DNA of 43,260 nucleotides, taken from positions 1-43,260 of the forward strand of contig WHUX01000328.1 in the NCBI GenBank assembly GCA_015179025.1. Reading direction: 5' to 3'. The notes beneath the pieces are model-generated. The model was not told where the DNA came from and ran no database searches. It was given only the letters and a program-made list of their open reading frames with translations. The translations under genes were made by a program, and so were the position numbers. This DNA comes from Terfezia claveryi. Its lineage: Eukaryota; Ascomycota; Pezizomycetes; Pezizales; Pezizaceae. Each line of letters begins with the position of its first letter. Within the stretch, counting starts at the first letter, position 1. This document shows positions 32,560 through 43,030 of this stretch, piece by piece.

Positions 32560-33358
32560 GCAACCAAATGCAGCTGGTTATGCGATACGATCGTCGAGTT
32601 ACTTTTCTTCTTTAGCACCTTTCTGTACTGATGTGTGGTGGCTGATGATCCTTATGATCTCCGTTCGACTGACGGTTCTGTTGGCTCGGTGGCTCACGGG
32701 CTGGTGAGGCTGGATGTCAGGATCCTGATGTTTCTTATGGTCCTGGTTTTTCTTCGTCTACTGGTCTAGAATCTAGTTCTAGTTCTTCCGCAAGAGTGTC
32801 ACGTTTTCTGATTGGTGTGTTGAGGTAGACGTTGGGGGCGCAGAGGTATTGGTAGAGATGTCTGGGCCTAAGGAAGGTTCTGATGGAGGTAATTCTTTTC
32901 TGGAGGAAATGGCTGCAGTGGAGGCAGCGAGATTTGAGCCTTGGGATTGTGACGCTTGGTTGTTTAGACCAATTATTCCTGGGACCTGGGGGCCGGTTTT
33001 TCAATGGTGTACTGGATTTACAGGTACAGATGTAATGGCGGTTGCCAGGAGTGCAAGATGAGTTGTCGATCTTATTGGGAAAAGTGTTGTGAACAGGGTG
33101 GATTGTTTAATGTGGGATACCACTGCCCGTTAGAGCTCTGCTTAGCTTGCTTCTAAGTCTTTTGTTGATGTACTGCAGTTGAGAGTCTGATGTCTCGTTT
33201 GTTGGATTTTGTTGGCTAGCTAGTTGAATAACGATATCGATTTTATATGTGCACTTGGGTGTCGAATTGTATACACTTGCGTGAGTGTAATAAAGGTATC
33301 CGAAGGTTATCAGGCCTTGGATTTAAGAGTAAAGATTAGGTAAGTAAGTTAAAAAAAA
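32560..33358 (-). other. Element C2 leader
   Basis: About 800 bp between the 5' LTR and gag, collinear with the C1 leader. The LTR-proximal end reads TTTTTTTTAAC on the minus strand. It contains the antisense open frame described separately. Confidence 0.75.
32585..33061 (+). CDS. Antisense open frame in the C2 leader, two frameshifts
   Basis: Plus-strand reading matches the C1 antisense frame: SVTFSDWC, EVLVEMSGPKEGSDGGNSF, EEMAAVEAARFEPWDCDAW, then RPIIPGTWGPVFQWCTGF and a TGA at 33059-33061. Relative to C1 one base is missing near 32630 and another near 32787, so it is broken here. Product unknown; whether it is coding at all is uncertain. Confidence 0.35.
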
Positions 33359-34039
33359 TGTAATGAATGGTACTAGACAGTATTCATTCGGTACCGTTTA
33401 TACAATCTATATCCATAGGCACGGACGTTTGTGTATTTCGGTTCTGCTGAGGTAAGACCTCAGAAGGGTAGGGAGATTACTATGTGGGATGTTCCTGAAG
33501 GGAACAGTAATTAACTGGTGTAATCTATCTTATATGATTTGTGCTATCTAAGCTATATGATCTTGATCTGATCGGAATATAGGCTTGCTTGCTCTGTGTG
33601 CTTGCTTGGTTGCTTCTTGTCTCTCTTTTGTGGATTCCAGAGGGAATCCAGCGGCCTATTTATACTCCTCTGAGATCTAATGACTAAGGAAATAAATGCA
33701 ATAAAGGGTGGCACACCAGAAGGTGGTGCGCTGTACAAAAGGGGTCATGTGGCCATAGTAATGAGTCACATGCCATAAACGATGGTCATGTGGCCATAGT
33801 AATAAGTCACACGCCTTAAACAGAGGTCACGCGGCCATAATGAGGGTGTCTTCATATGGCAAGTGCCTAGAACTTCCCATGGCAAATTCCGCATGCTATG
33901 GACGCTTATAAACCAATAGGAGGTGGTAGAAGGCTTGTCCTTCAACCGAGAGGCTTAGTTACATAACATAGTAGTAATATAGGAAATACAAAAGTATATA
34001 ATCAATTATATAAGCAATGAAATAACGTTCTCCATTACA
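33359..34039 (-). repeat. Element C2 5' LTR (681 bp)
   Basis: Minus-strand LTR, plus-strand start TGTAATGAATGG and end CTCCATTACA, with the TATA box at 33657-33664. It has one fewer 41-bp unit than the C1 LTRs. Confidence 0.94.
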
Positions 34040-34960
34040 AAAGGAATAAAGATTGATCTACTAGAAAAAATAAGAGGAGAAGACAAAAAATGGCAAGACT
34101 CACAATATTTTGACTCTTGGGCCATAGCAATACAACATTGGTTTGTTATCAAAGGAATAGATTTGGAAGGCGCTTTAGCTTTGGAAATTGTTGAATTCAG
34201 AATGCAAGAAAGCGCACTTACTACTTATAATCAATTTCTAAAAGAAAAAGGAAAGAATGCGACATTCTTTAGATTCATACTCATACTAAGGAATTTTCTG
34301 ATACCCTCTACCAGTAAGGACATTTTATGGAAACAATGGAAGACAGCCATACCATACAAGGATGGACGTCATATGGGAATTAAACAGTTTGCCAACTAGC
34401 TTACTGAAATGCAAATCAAATTGATTGACAAGGATAGCAAACAATCTATATCGTAGGAAGTAAAACGAAGGAAGTTTCTATATTACCTGCCACCATATAT
34501 GTCAGCTACATTAATTCCTTTAATTAAAGAAGAATGGTCATATGATCAGCTTATGCATCAAGCGGAGTCATATGAAGCTTCCAAGAAAGATATTGCCCCA
34601 CCACCCACCATGAATACATCCCAATAACAACACTCTAAGAATGAAAATCGGACTCACGGTCCATGCAGGGACCAGAATCAAAGGCAAAAAACTGGATTTA
34701 ATTCTAGCAGCAATCCCAACACTAAACCCAATACAGAAAAACAGAAGGACTCAGATTGGGACACTATCACAAAAAAATTGAATTAGAAGACGAAGATGCA
34801 ATTAATTAGAGATAAGAAATGTCAATGGTGTTGGAACCCTAGACACTCCTACAAGGACTGTAGGAAACGACAAAATAAGGTACCCAAGCGTACAGCCATA
34901 CAAGATTTAGCTATACCAATAGTTACCAAGGATAAAATCAATAAGGATAAAATCAAGGAA
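34040..34960 (+). pseudogene. gag: Element C1 gag, part 3, with CCHC knuckle
   Basis: Resumes gag after C2: KIDLLEKIRGEDKKWQDSQ, then the open run 34163-34399 with ALEIVEFRMQESALTTYNQF and STSKDILWKQWKTAIPYKDG. The knuckle CQWCWNPRHSYKDC is at 34820-34861. Stops (for example TAG in QFAN*LTEM where C2 has TGG) and lost frames follow. The knuckle would bind the element RNA. Confidence 0.85.
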
Positions 34961-35345
34961 TGACCCCTATCAAAACAGGTACCAGATTTTAGCAAGGTAT
35001 TCGTTAAAGCTAACAAACAACCTGCACTAGCTTTAATTGATCTCTGAACAAAGGGAGGAGACTTAATTAATTCTCAATTTGTATACCTATACAAAATACT
35101 GACTAGGAGTATCGAGAAGAAATCATTATATACTGTAATTAAAGGCTTAAAAGGAACGATAGGCAAAGCTTGTACTATCAAACTTGATTGGATAGGTTAT
35201 GTAGAAGAACGAACATTCTATGTAGCTCATTTGACTGAATGGGATATGATACTAGTAGAACCTGCTCTCAGCAAAGTGCAAGCAATAATTCCTGCCCATC
35301 AGGAACTAGTTACTATCCAACCGGAAAACATTCCACGATTCCAGC
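34961..35345 (+). pseudogene. pol: Element C1 protease-like domain
   Basis: Reads ALIDL*TKGGDLINSQFVYL, with a TGA at 35047-35049 inside the active-site motif. TIGKACTIKLDWIGYVEERT and TEWDMILVEPALSK follow, aligned with IIFGEPAL in A. The catalytic Asp is followed by four residues and GGD, not the usual D-S/T-G. It ends where a solo LTR splits the PRFQLS region. Confidence 0.75.
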
Positions 35346-35919
35346 TATCACAACCGTGTTCTTAGTCTTGATTTGATACTTGAACAGGCTTGTTCGGGTG
35401 TCGTGCTGTTTTGACACTCGAACAGGCTTGTTCGGGTGTCATCGATGGGTGATTGTTATCATAGCTTCCACGATAGGAATCTCGGGAAGCTTATTCCTTC
35501 CACGGCCTTGGCCTGGAATCATGTATATATATCTTCGTCCCTCCGCCCTCTCGTTGGATCCCCATCCAACGTCTTGTATATCCAATACAGGGCCTTGCTT
35601 CTCTCCACGTTGGTGCATCTCCCTTGTGCACCTCCTTGTCTCGCCTCGACTCTGCAGCCCTGCTGCCCACTCCGCGAACCTCCTGTCCTTGCCTTGCCTC
35701 ACCTTGTGTTTGCAGCCCAGCTGCCTCCCTTGACACACGCGGCAACTGCTTCCGCATGTCTCGTATCCCCTGCCCTCTGCCCCTCTTACCTCTTGCTCTT
35801 GCCTCCCATCTCAGCCTCCCCCTGGTCATACACGTAGCGTTCCTACGTGTGTGTTATCCTAGCCTTGCCCTTGCCCAGGCGTACCACTTGGTCGCCTTGC
35901 CCCTAGAGCCATCGTTACA
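35346..35919 (+). repeat. Solo B/F-type LTR in C1 pol (574 bp)
   Basis: It starts TATCACAACCG (TG changed to TA) and ends ATCGTTACA. Flanks are CCAGC (35341-35345) and CTAGC (35920-35924), a duplication with one C-to-T change; C2 has the empty site CCAGCTAAG. The 3' two-thirds match the B LTR closely. The first ~130 bp are private, with direct repeats at 35382-35402 and 35420-35440 and a 28-bp palindrome at 35413-35440. Confidence 0.92.
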
Positions 35920-36624
35920 CTAGCTAAGTATATGGAAGGGATCTAGAACTATAGCGAATAGTATGAGATCAGCGTATACACAGGTCAGCTGTGAGTCAGT
36001 TACAGATTATAGTGAACCAGATAATTAGGAAAATATTAGTGATGCAAAAGAAACCGATCCAGAAAGAGAACTCCTGCCAGCTGTTTCTACAGTATAGAAA
36101 CAATTCAACCCTATAATCGAGTTTCCCATATTATTTCCCAAGACAATTCTACAGGAATTACTGCCACTAAGAAAGATTAATCATTCTATTAAACCAAAAG
36201 TAGGAGCTACTTGGATATTAAAATGGCGACCCTCAAGACATCGACTTAGACAACAAATCCATAACAAATTAGTCGAAGAAGAAGTATCAGGTCGCATATA
36301 TAGAGTAGAAAATGACACAAATACTATAGTCATGTTCACTATCCCTAAACGAGATAATTCAGAACAAGCCAGACATGTCAATGACTGTTGAGACCATAAT
36401 TTAGCTGTCAAACCAGACCACACCCCATTGCCAGATATTAATGAAGCAATTGAACTAGTAGCGAAGAATTCTATTTGGACTAAGCTCAACTTAGCCGATA
36501 GATTTTTGAATATTAGGAACAATAAAGAATCTGAGCAACACTCTACCTTTTTATGTCACATGAGATATTTCAGAAGTAGATTTATACAACAAGGCAATCA
36601 TAACATACCTGCTACCATACTTTG
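35920..36624 (+). pseudogene. pol: Element C1 reverse transcriptase, first part
   Basis: Resumes after the solo LTR. Recognisable RT segments are INHSIKPKVGATWILKWRP, VEEEVSGRIYRVEN, VMFTIPKRDN, TPLPDINEAIELVAKNSIW and FIQQGNHNIPATI. Those are the fingers and palm up to just before the catalytic YIDD. A TGA sits in VNDC*DHNL. It ends at element E inside the codons for ILC. Confidence 0.85.
36620..36624. repeat. Target-site duplication (left) of element E, CTTTG
   Basis: CTTTG recurs at 38458-38462, directly after E. Confidence 0.94.
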
Positions 36625-37276
36625 TGTAAAGTAAGGCGGCATGCTTCATAACCAACTCTCTACTACCGGGCGGTAGTACTAGAGTTTATTACAGCAAACT
36701 ATAGGTGCACGGAACCTATAGCTTCTGTTTAAGTATATCTTGCTGTATATATTCTATTGTCACTCTAGTTATAGAAGATAGGCCCGACCAGCCTATTACT
36801 TGTTATTGGAACATAGAGGGAGACGGGCCCATAAAGGGCCCAGAATTAATAGCTTAATACTTTATTATTGGTAGATATCTACTACTGTATTTCTGTCTCT
36901 ATCTCTGGCTTGAACTGACTTGAACGCTCCTCCAACAAAGGGGAATTCAGAGGACTATATACTACCCAGAGTGGGGCAGTGCTGGGGCAGTGTTGGGGCA
37001 GTGCTGAGGCAGTGCGCCATCATCAGACCCATTATATGATTTGAAATCAACATGATAGAAACTACTAGAAACTACTAGGAAATAGAACTACAAGTATCGC
37101 GTGACCCTTCCAGTAAGTCACGCTCATTACTATAATGAAATACATGAGTTACTATACCTTTATTATCATCTGCCGGCCGACGCTGGTGGCCTGATAATAT
37201 CTTATTCCACTAGGTTAAAAGTTGGTATATAACGGGAGTTACATTTCATTGGGAAATGGAATGTGACTTCCTTATA
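36625..37276. repeat. Element E left LTR (652 bp)
   Basis: Starts TGTAAAGTAAGGCGG and ends GTGACTTCCTTATA (final TACA changed to TATA). It holds three to four GGGGCAGTGTT-type units near 36975-37015 and a possible hairpin (ATTATCA ... TGATAAT) near 37162-37200. Confidence 0.93.
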
Positions 37277-37806
37277 TGGCTCCCTCAAAAAAGAGAGTCC
37301 CACTCTTAAATATTAAAGTTTTACCTTGTCGCAAGTTGTTGTTTTTAAATATATGTTATTATACTGATAAGATTTGTTAATACCACACAATAATAAATAA
37401 CTGTTCGGTCAGGCCTCTAACCTTTCCAATACAAGTTATTAAGTTTGTCGCAAATTTCCAGAAAATGTGGGACCTTACAATTGAGTAACCAATTCAATTG
37501 TATTGACTTTGGTGAAGAGGAACCAAGTCTGACTTTGGCAAGGAAAAACCAAGTCTTTAAATATGTATCTAAATCTTGAAGTATAAGTTATATACTTAAT
37601 AACTTCCTATTGACAAGTACTTTTTATTGTAACCTTTAGCTATTATAATAAACTCTTTGGCTCGAGTTTGGTTATAACACTTCATACTATTGTAATAGAG
37701 GTAGATACGTCTCTTACTTTTTATAGAAGCTTGCTATTATTACTACTTGAGACTTAAATAATAAAGTACTATGTCCTATTAAAAAATGTAAAGCATATTA
37801 AAAAAT
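37277..37806. other. Element E internal region, non-coding
   Basis: 530 bp without a significant reading frame. It begins TGGCTCCCTC right after the LTR, as a primer-binding site would; I cannot name the tRNA. It ends in A-rich sequence in which ATTAAAAAATGTAAAG occurs twice in a row (about 37780-37813), the second copy running into the right LTR. No gag or pol motif seen. Confidence 0.8.
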
Positions 37807-38457
37807 GTAAAGTAAGGCGGCGTGCTTCATAACCAACTCTCTACTGCCGGGCGGCAGTACTAGAGTTTATTACAGCAAACTATAGGTGCACGGAACCTAT
37901 AGCTTCTGTTTAAGTATATCTTGCTGTATATATTCTATTGTTGCTCTAGTTATAGAAGATAGGCCCGACCGGCCTATTACTTGTTATTGGAACATAGAGG
38001 GAGACGGGCCTATAAAGGGCCCAGAATTAATAGCTCAATACTTTATTATTGGTAGATATCTACTACTGTATTTCTGTCTCTATCTCTGGCTTGAACTCAC
38101 TTAAACGCTCCTCCAACAAAGGGGAATTCAGGGGACTATATACTACCCGGAGTGGGGCAGTGCAGGGGCAGTGTTGGGGCAGTGCTGAGGCAGTGCGCCA
38201 TCATCTGACCCATCACATGATTTGAAATCAACATGATAGAAACTACTAGAAACTACTAGGAAATAGAACTACAAGTATCGCGTGACCCTTCCAGTGAGTC
38301 ACGCTCATTACTATAATGAAATACATGAGTTACTATACCTTTATTATCATCTGCTGGCCAACGCTGGCGGTCTGATAATATCTTATTCTACTAGGTTAAA
38401 AGTTGGTATGTAACGGGAGTTACATTTCATTGGGAAATGGAATGTGACTTCCTTACA
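37807..38457. repeat. Element E right LTR (651 bp)
   Basis: Starts TGTAAAGTAAGGCGG and ends GTGACTTCCTTACA. It differs from the left LTR at few sites, mostly transitions, which points to recent insertion. Confidence 0.93.
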
Positions 38458-39330
38458 CTTTGCATTATACATGAAATTTTTAAGGACAAGGTCTATAAAA
38501 ATTTAATCATCTATATTGATAATATTATTATATTCTCCAAAACGTATGAAGAACATGTAGAATTATTGAAGAAAGTACTTTAACACCTACAAGATGAGAA
38601 ATTCTATATCCAAGAAAGCAAATGCCAGTTCTTTACTCCAAGATTGGAAATCTTAGGACACGTTTTGACATCAGATGGATTACATGTAGACCTGAAAAAG
38701 AGGACTACTATATTAACATTTCCAACTCCTATAAGAAAAAAGGATCTTAGAGGATTCCTTGAAATTATAAATTCTCTCAGCAGATTTATTCCTGACTTAT
38801 CGTCGTATGCAAGCACCCTGTTAGAACTGTAAGGAGAAATAAAGAAATGGGAATGGACAGATACTCATAATGCAGCATTTGAAAAACTCAAGGAACTCAT
38901 AAATTCCCCACATATTTTAAAACCCTGGAATAATAAGCCTACTAAACCCAAATATTTAGTTTGTAATACTAGTGATGTAGGACAAGGATCTTGGATAGGT
39001 CAAGGACTATTGACACATATCAGACCATCATGCTTCCACTCTAGAAAATTTAATCTAGCACAACTCAATTATCCTACTTTTCAAAAGGCATTATTAGTAA
39101 TTATTGACTAATTAAAATTTTTTGAAGCACAATTAAGAGGTCACAAGTTCACTATCTTTACAAACTACAAATCATTAGTAACCTTCCATACTCAAACAAC
39201 TGCAAGTCAAAAATTGAGGAAATGGTAAGATTACCTAATGGAATTTGATACAGACATATAGCATACTACAGGAAAGGAAAATTTGATAGCAGATGCTCTA
39301 TCAAGAAAGCATAAATACTTGGACACTCCC
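38458..39330 (+). pseudogene. pol: Element C1 reverse transcriptase (second part) and RNase H
   Basis: Resumes after E with IIHEIFKDKVYKNLIIYIDN; the catalytic motif is YIDN, where C2 has YIDD (GAT to AAT). RLEILGHVLTSDGLHVDLKK and LRGFLEIINSLSRFIPDLS follow. RNase H reads VCNTSDVGQGSWIGQG (C1 has Asn-Thr-Ser where Asp would be expected), RGHKFTIFTNYKSLVTF and GKENLIADALSRKHKYL. Stops at several CAA/CAG/TGG positions. Both polymerase and RNase H active sites are altered. Confidence 0.88.
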
Positions 39331-40790
39331 ACCACCAAGGATGAATATATTTCTAACAGCATCGATCCTCCTAACTACAACTACAACTGCAACATCTATA
39401 CCAATACTTTAAAAACTTTCCACTTACCAGAAACCTCCACTCAGAACAATATGGTTTCTCACAGAGCTATTAATTTCAAGCATGTCAACTATGACTTCAA
39501 CACATGTCGTGGAAGAGCCAAAGAACTTGGACACCATATCTTCTGTCTATACTTCGAAGGCATCCCAAATAAAGAAAGCGAATATGACATTATGAAGGAA
39601 GAAGAGTCCTCAGATGATGAGACTCTATCCACTATACTAAAAGAAGTTTTTAGCGGGTATGATCGTGTATCCAATATAAACAAGAACAAACCTTTAACAG
39701 TTCTTGGACTAAGATATAGGCCTTCATCTTCTAAAAACATTCAACAAAAATCTCTCACTCCCGAAGAAGCGAAAGAAATTGCTATTGACCTAGCTTATAG
39801 CAATTGGGAATAACACAAAAGGATACACTGGTTTTTTGCCGAGATTTTTACTGTCTAGCTCATGGCAGCTCCGACGCCATGAACAACCACATGTTCACTG
39901 TTAAAACATGTGCAATTTGCAATCACCATGGACATGGCAGTTTGAACTGTAACCTATTAGCCTCAGTTCTTAAGAAGGAGAAGGAATTCCTTACGACTCA
40001 TATTGTGCATCTCGTATCCACAAATGAGCCTCAAAAGGAACTAGCACCAGTACAACAAATGCCAGCTTATCTACCTCTACAAGCTCTTATCTGCAAAGAG
40101 GCTATTCAAGAAATCGGAGAATGAGCAAAAAGATGGATCACTAACAAACCAGCATACCATACTCTCCAACCCAGCATTAAGTTCAGTAACCCTACTGAAC
40201 AAATGAGCACTTGACAAATGGAATAGGAGATCATGAATACTCCTGTTGCCCCACAACAACCATGGAATGCACCTCAACAACCAGCTGCAACCACTAGTAG
40301 CAGTAACATAATTCCAATCAACACAGCCACCATTACCACTCATTCTAAAAACCAAGTAGCGATTGAGGAAGATTCACCCTCTTTCATTCAGGACACCAAA
40401 ACCTCCAGACAGCGTTGTGATATCTGTAAGTTCTCAGGACATAATACTTCTACATGCAAGGAGAAGAAACCCACCATCAATGACTTCAACATAAGGATTG
40501 AACCGACCCTCAACAACCTTATTGAAGAGAAACACATCAGCGATGGATAGGAGGAAGACAAGGACTACTTCATCACATACTGGCTTGACCAAGGTATAGG
40601 TATGAAAGCCACATATCAATCATGCATGAGAGTATATCCTATCTAGAAGAATTACTATGATACCTTTGTGAAATGTAAGGATCATAGAAGAAAAGACGGA
40701 TTTTTGTATGTCAAGAACTGACAAGGACAATGGAGATTAGTCTTGCCCTCTGCCTTTAACATCGAAGGTAAGAACTGTCTCGAATTAGTT
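39331..40790 (+). pseudogene. Element C1 linker between RNase H and integrase, two CCHC knuckles
   Basis: About 490 codons separate the RNase H end from the integrase zinc domain. The first part is open (39283-39813): acidic EEESSDDETLSTILKEVFSG and PEEAKEIAIDLAYSNWE. A one-base loss near 39830 changes frame. Then come knuckle 1, CAICNHHGHGSLNC, at 39909-39950; a Lys/Glu-rich helix (LKKEKEF); a Pro/Gln-rich stretch (APQQPWNAPQQPAATT); and knuckle 2, CDICKFSGHNTSTC, at 40416-40457. The same layout is found in C2. I know of no standard Gypsy domain here; the knuckles suggest nucleic-acid binding. Function not assigned. Confidence 0.75.
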
Positions 40791-42287
40791 ATTAAAGATG
40801 CACATGAAGCAAACGCTCATGATAGCATTGAAAAAATGATGAAATATCTTACTGACTGATATGATTGCCAGTCCTTTGCAGAACCAACTAAGAACTATAT
40901 CAGAAGTTGTGATACTTGGCAACGGACAAAGTATGCTAACAAGGCGCCACTTGGACTCGTAATTCTATTACATGTACGAAGTAGGCCATGGACTTACAAA
41001 TTGATGGATATTCTTAAGTTAGCACCTGTGTTTACAAAGTATTCAATTTTGTACCCGAATATTCCTATTGAAGAAGATCATGTAGTTTGTATTTTATGAC
41101 TTTGGACGATTGTTGATAGACAATCAGGATTCAAGTTTCTTATTCCTGAATCAGATAATTTCACAGTAGAACAATGTACTGCTACCTTTGATACTCATGT
41201 AGTCCTGACTATGGGATACCTTATCTGAATTGTTTTTGACTGCGACACTCTTTTTATGTCAACACACTTTCAAGATTAGGCTAGAAATAAAGGAATCAAG
41301 TTGGAACCATCCACCACATATCATCCACGTATAGACAGACAATCAGAAATTGGGAACAAAGAAATTCTACAAGTAGCAAGAGCCTGTAAAATCGAAGGAT
41401 TTGATTAGCTACACAAACTACCAGAGATATAGTTGAAACTTAACTCTAGGTATAGTGCCGCTAGACAGAATAGTCCCTTTTCCACACTATTTGGATTTAA
41501 TGCACATCTTGGCATATCGATACTTCCATACCCCATTAATGTATATGTACAAGCAAATACACATCATAAGGTAATGTCTAAAAACCTATATGATGCCAAG
41601 AAGACTCAAGCATCTCAAGTGAACAAACAACTACCCAATACAGCAAAATTTTCAGTCGGACAACAAGTTATACTTTCCTTACAAAATGTCAACCTGTCAA
41701 ACGTCTTACCCAAACTCAAACCAAAATGGCTAGGCCCATTTCCCATTATTTCTACTAATCAGAAACGCAATAACTATAGCCTAAACCTATCCAGTCAACT
41801 CGACCTCTACCTCATATATAATACTTTTCATATTAGCAAACTCTAACCATACTACAAAAACAATCCTATCCAGTTCTCTCACAGACAATTTCAGGAACCG
41901 GGACCAATTGAAGATAACTGTTATGAAGTTGAAAAAGTATTAGAATTTAGAACAGCTCCTCGAACTAGAGAAAGACAATATAAGGTTAGATGGCTAGGAT
42001 ACTCTCCTAAACATGATTCCTGGGTAAACGCCAAGGATATAACTGCTGGAATTCTTCAAGACTTTTGGACGACCAGAAGTATGGAAGATTTATTCAAGAG
42101 ACATCAAAGAACTAAAGGAAAAAAAGGAGCACGAACTAGAGATAAGACTTGAGCTCTCATCCAACAAGAACGAGATAGAATCATGAGTTATGGAAACACT
42201 AAAAATATTCATGTTTATGCAAATGTATTAACAATGCATCAAATCTTAGGATGCATGGAAACCAATATGGCAGAGCAAGAGAAATAA
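40791..42287 (+). pseudogene. pol: Element C1 integrase with chromodomain
   Basis: HHCC region AHEANAHDSIEKMMKYLTD ... RSCDTWQRTK (a knuckle Cys changed to Trp). The catalytic region shows WTIVDRQSGFKF, IVFDCDTLFMSTH and the Glu segment RQSEIGNKEI. Open run 41433-41846 covers the C-terminal DNA-binding tail (KWLGPFPIISTNQKRNNYSL). The chromodomain spans about 41922-42040 (YEVEKVLEF ... YKVRWLGYSPKHDSWVN). The end is MAEQEK and TAA 42285-42287. Stops occur at many CAA, CAG, CGA and TGG codons. Confidence 0.9.
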
Positions 42288-42315
42288 GGATAGGAAATCC
42301 TTCTATGTGTAGAAG

Positions 42316-43030
42316 TGTAATAGAGAACGTTGTTTTATTGCTTATATAATTGATTATATACTTTTGTATTTCCTATATTACTACAATGTTATGTAACTAA
42401 GCCTCTCGATTGAAGGACTAGCCTTCAACCACCTCCTATTACTTTATAAGGGTCCACAGCACGTGGAATATGGCATGGGAAGTTCCATGGCACTTGCCAT
42501 ATGAAGACACCCTCATTATAGCTGCGTGACCTCTATTTAAGGTGTGTGACTCATTACTGTGGCCACATGACGATTGTTTAAGCTGTGTGACTCATTACTA
42601 TGGTCACATTACCATTATTTAAGGCATGTGACTTATTACTATGGCCACATGACCCCTTTTGTACAGCGCACCACCTTCTGGTATGCCACCTTTTATTGTA
42701 TTTATTTCCTTAGTCATCAGATCTTAGAAGAGTATAAATAGGCTACTGGATTCCCTCTGTAATCCACAGACAAGAAGCAACAAGGAAGCATACAGAGCAA
42801 GCAAGCCTATATTCCGATCAGATCAAGATCATATAGGTTAGATAGCATAAATCATATAAGATAGATTACGCCAGTTAATTACTATTCCCTCTAGAAATGT
42901 CCCACATAGTAATCTCTCTACCCTTCTGAGGTCTTACATCAACAGAACCGAAATACACAAACGTCCGTGCCTACAGATATAGATTATATAAACGGTACCA
43001 AATGAATACTATCTAGTACTATTCATTATA
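42316..43030 (+). repeat. Element C1 3' LTR, shared with a tandem C copy (715 bp)
   Basis: Starts TGTAATAGAGAAC after GTAGAAG; ends TATTCATTATA (CATTACA with C to T). The TATA box is at 42733-42740. It has the longer 41-bp array, like 15768-16481. Confidence 0.92.

Larger units (their letters stand above)
18931..34039 (-). mobile_element. Element C2: full-length C-family copy inserted in reverse into C1 gag
   Basis: LTRs at 18931-19612 and 33359-34039 face the minus strand. The host duplication is AAAG (18927-18930 and 34040-34043), or AAAAG if the terminal LTR base is shared. Joining the flanks restores GCTTTAAAAGGAATAAAG, which is the sequence C2 itself has at this gag position, so C2 inserted into its own family. 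Inside C2 lies element D. The C2 coding regions are frameshifted in many places. Confidence 0.95.
36625..38457. mobile_element. Element E: short non-autonomous LTR retrotransposon (TRIM-like)
   Basis: 1833 bp: two near-identical LTRs (652 and 651 bp) flanking 530 bp with no coding capacity, and a perfect CTTTG duplication. This is the layout of terminal-repeat retrotransposons in miniature. LTR blocks shared with element A suggest A-type enzymes moved it. It sits in the C1 polymerase palm, two codons downstream of IPAT. Confidence 0.93.
15768..43030 (+). mobile_element. Element C1: Ty3/Gypsy retrotransposon carrying four insertions
   Basis: LTRs of 714 and 715 bp (15768-16481, 42316-43030) share the same number of internal 41-bp units. 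Between them, in order on the plus strand, are leader, gag in three pieces, protease, RT in two pieces, RNase H, a two-knuckle linker, integrase and chromodomain. The breaks are a solo C LTR, element C2, a solo B/F LTR and element E. Removing them leaves an element of about 8.6-9 kb. Many in-frame stops and a changed polymerase motif show it is dead. Confidence 0.9.
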
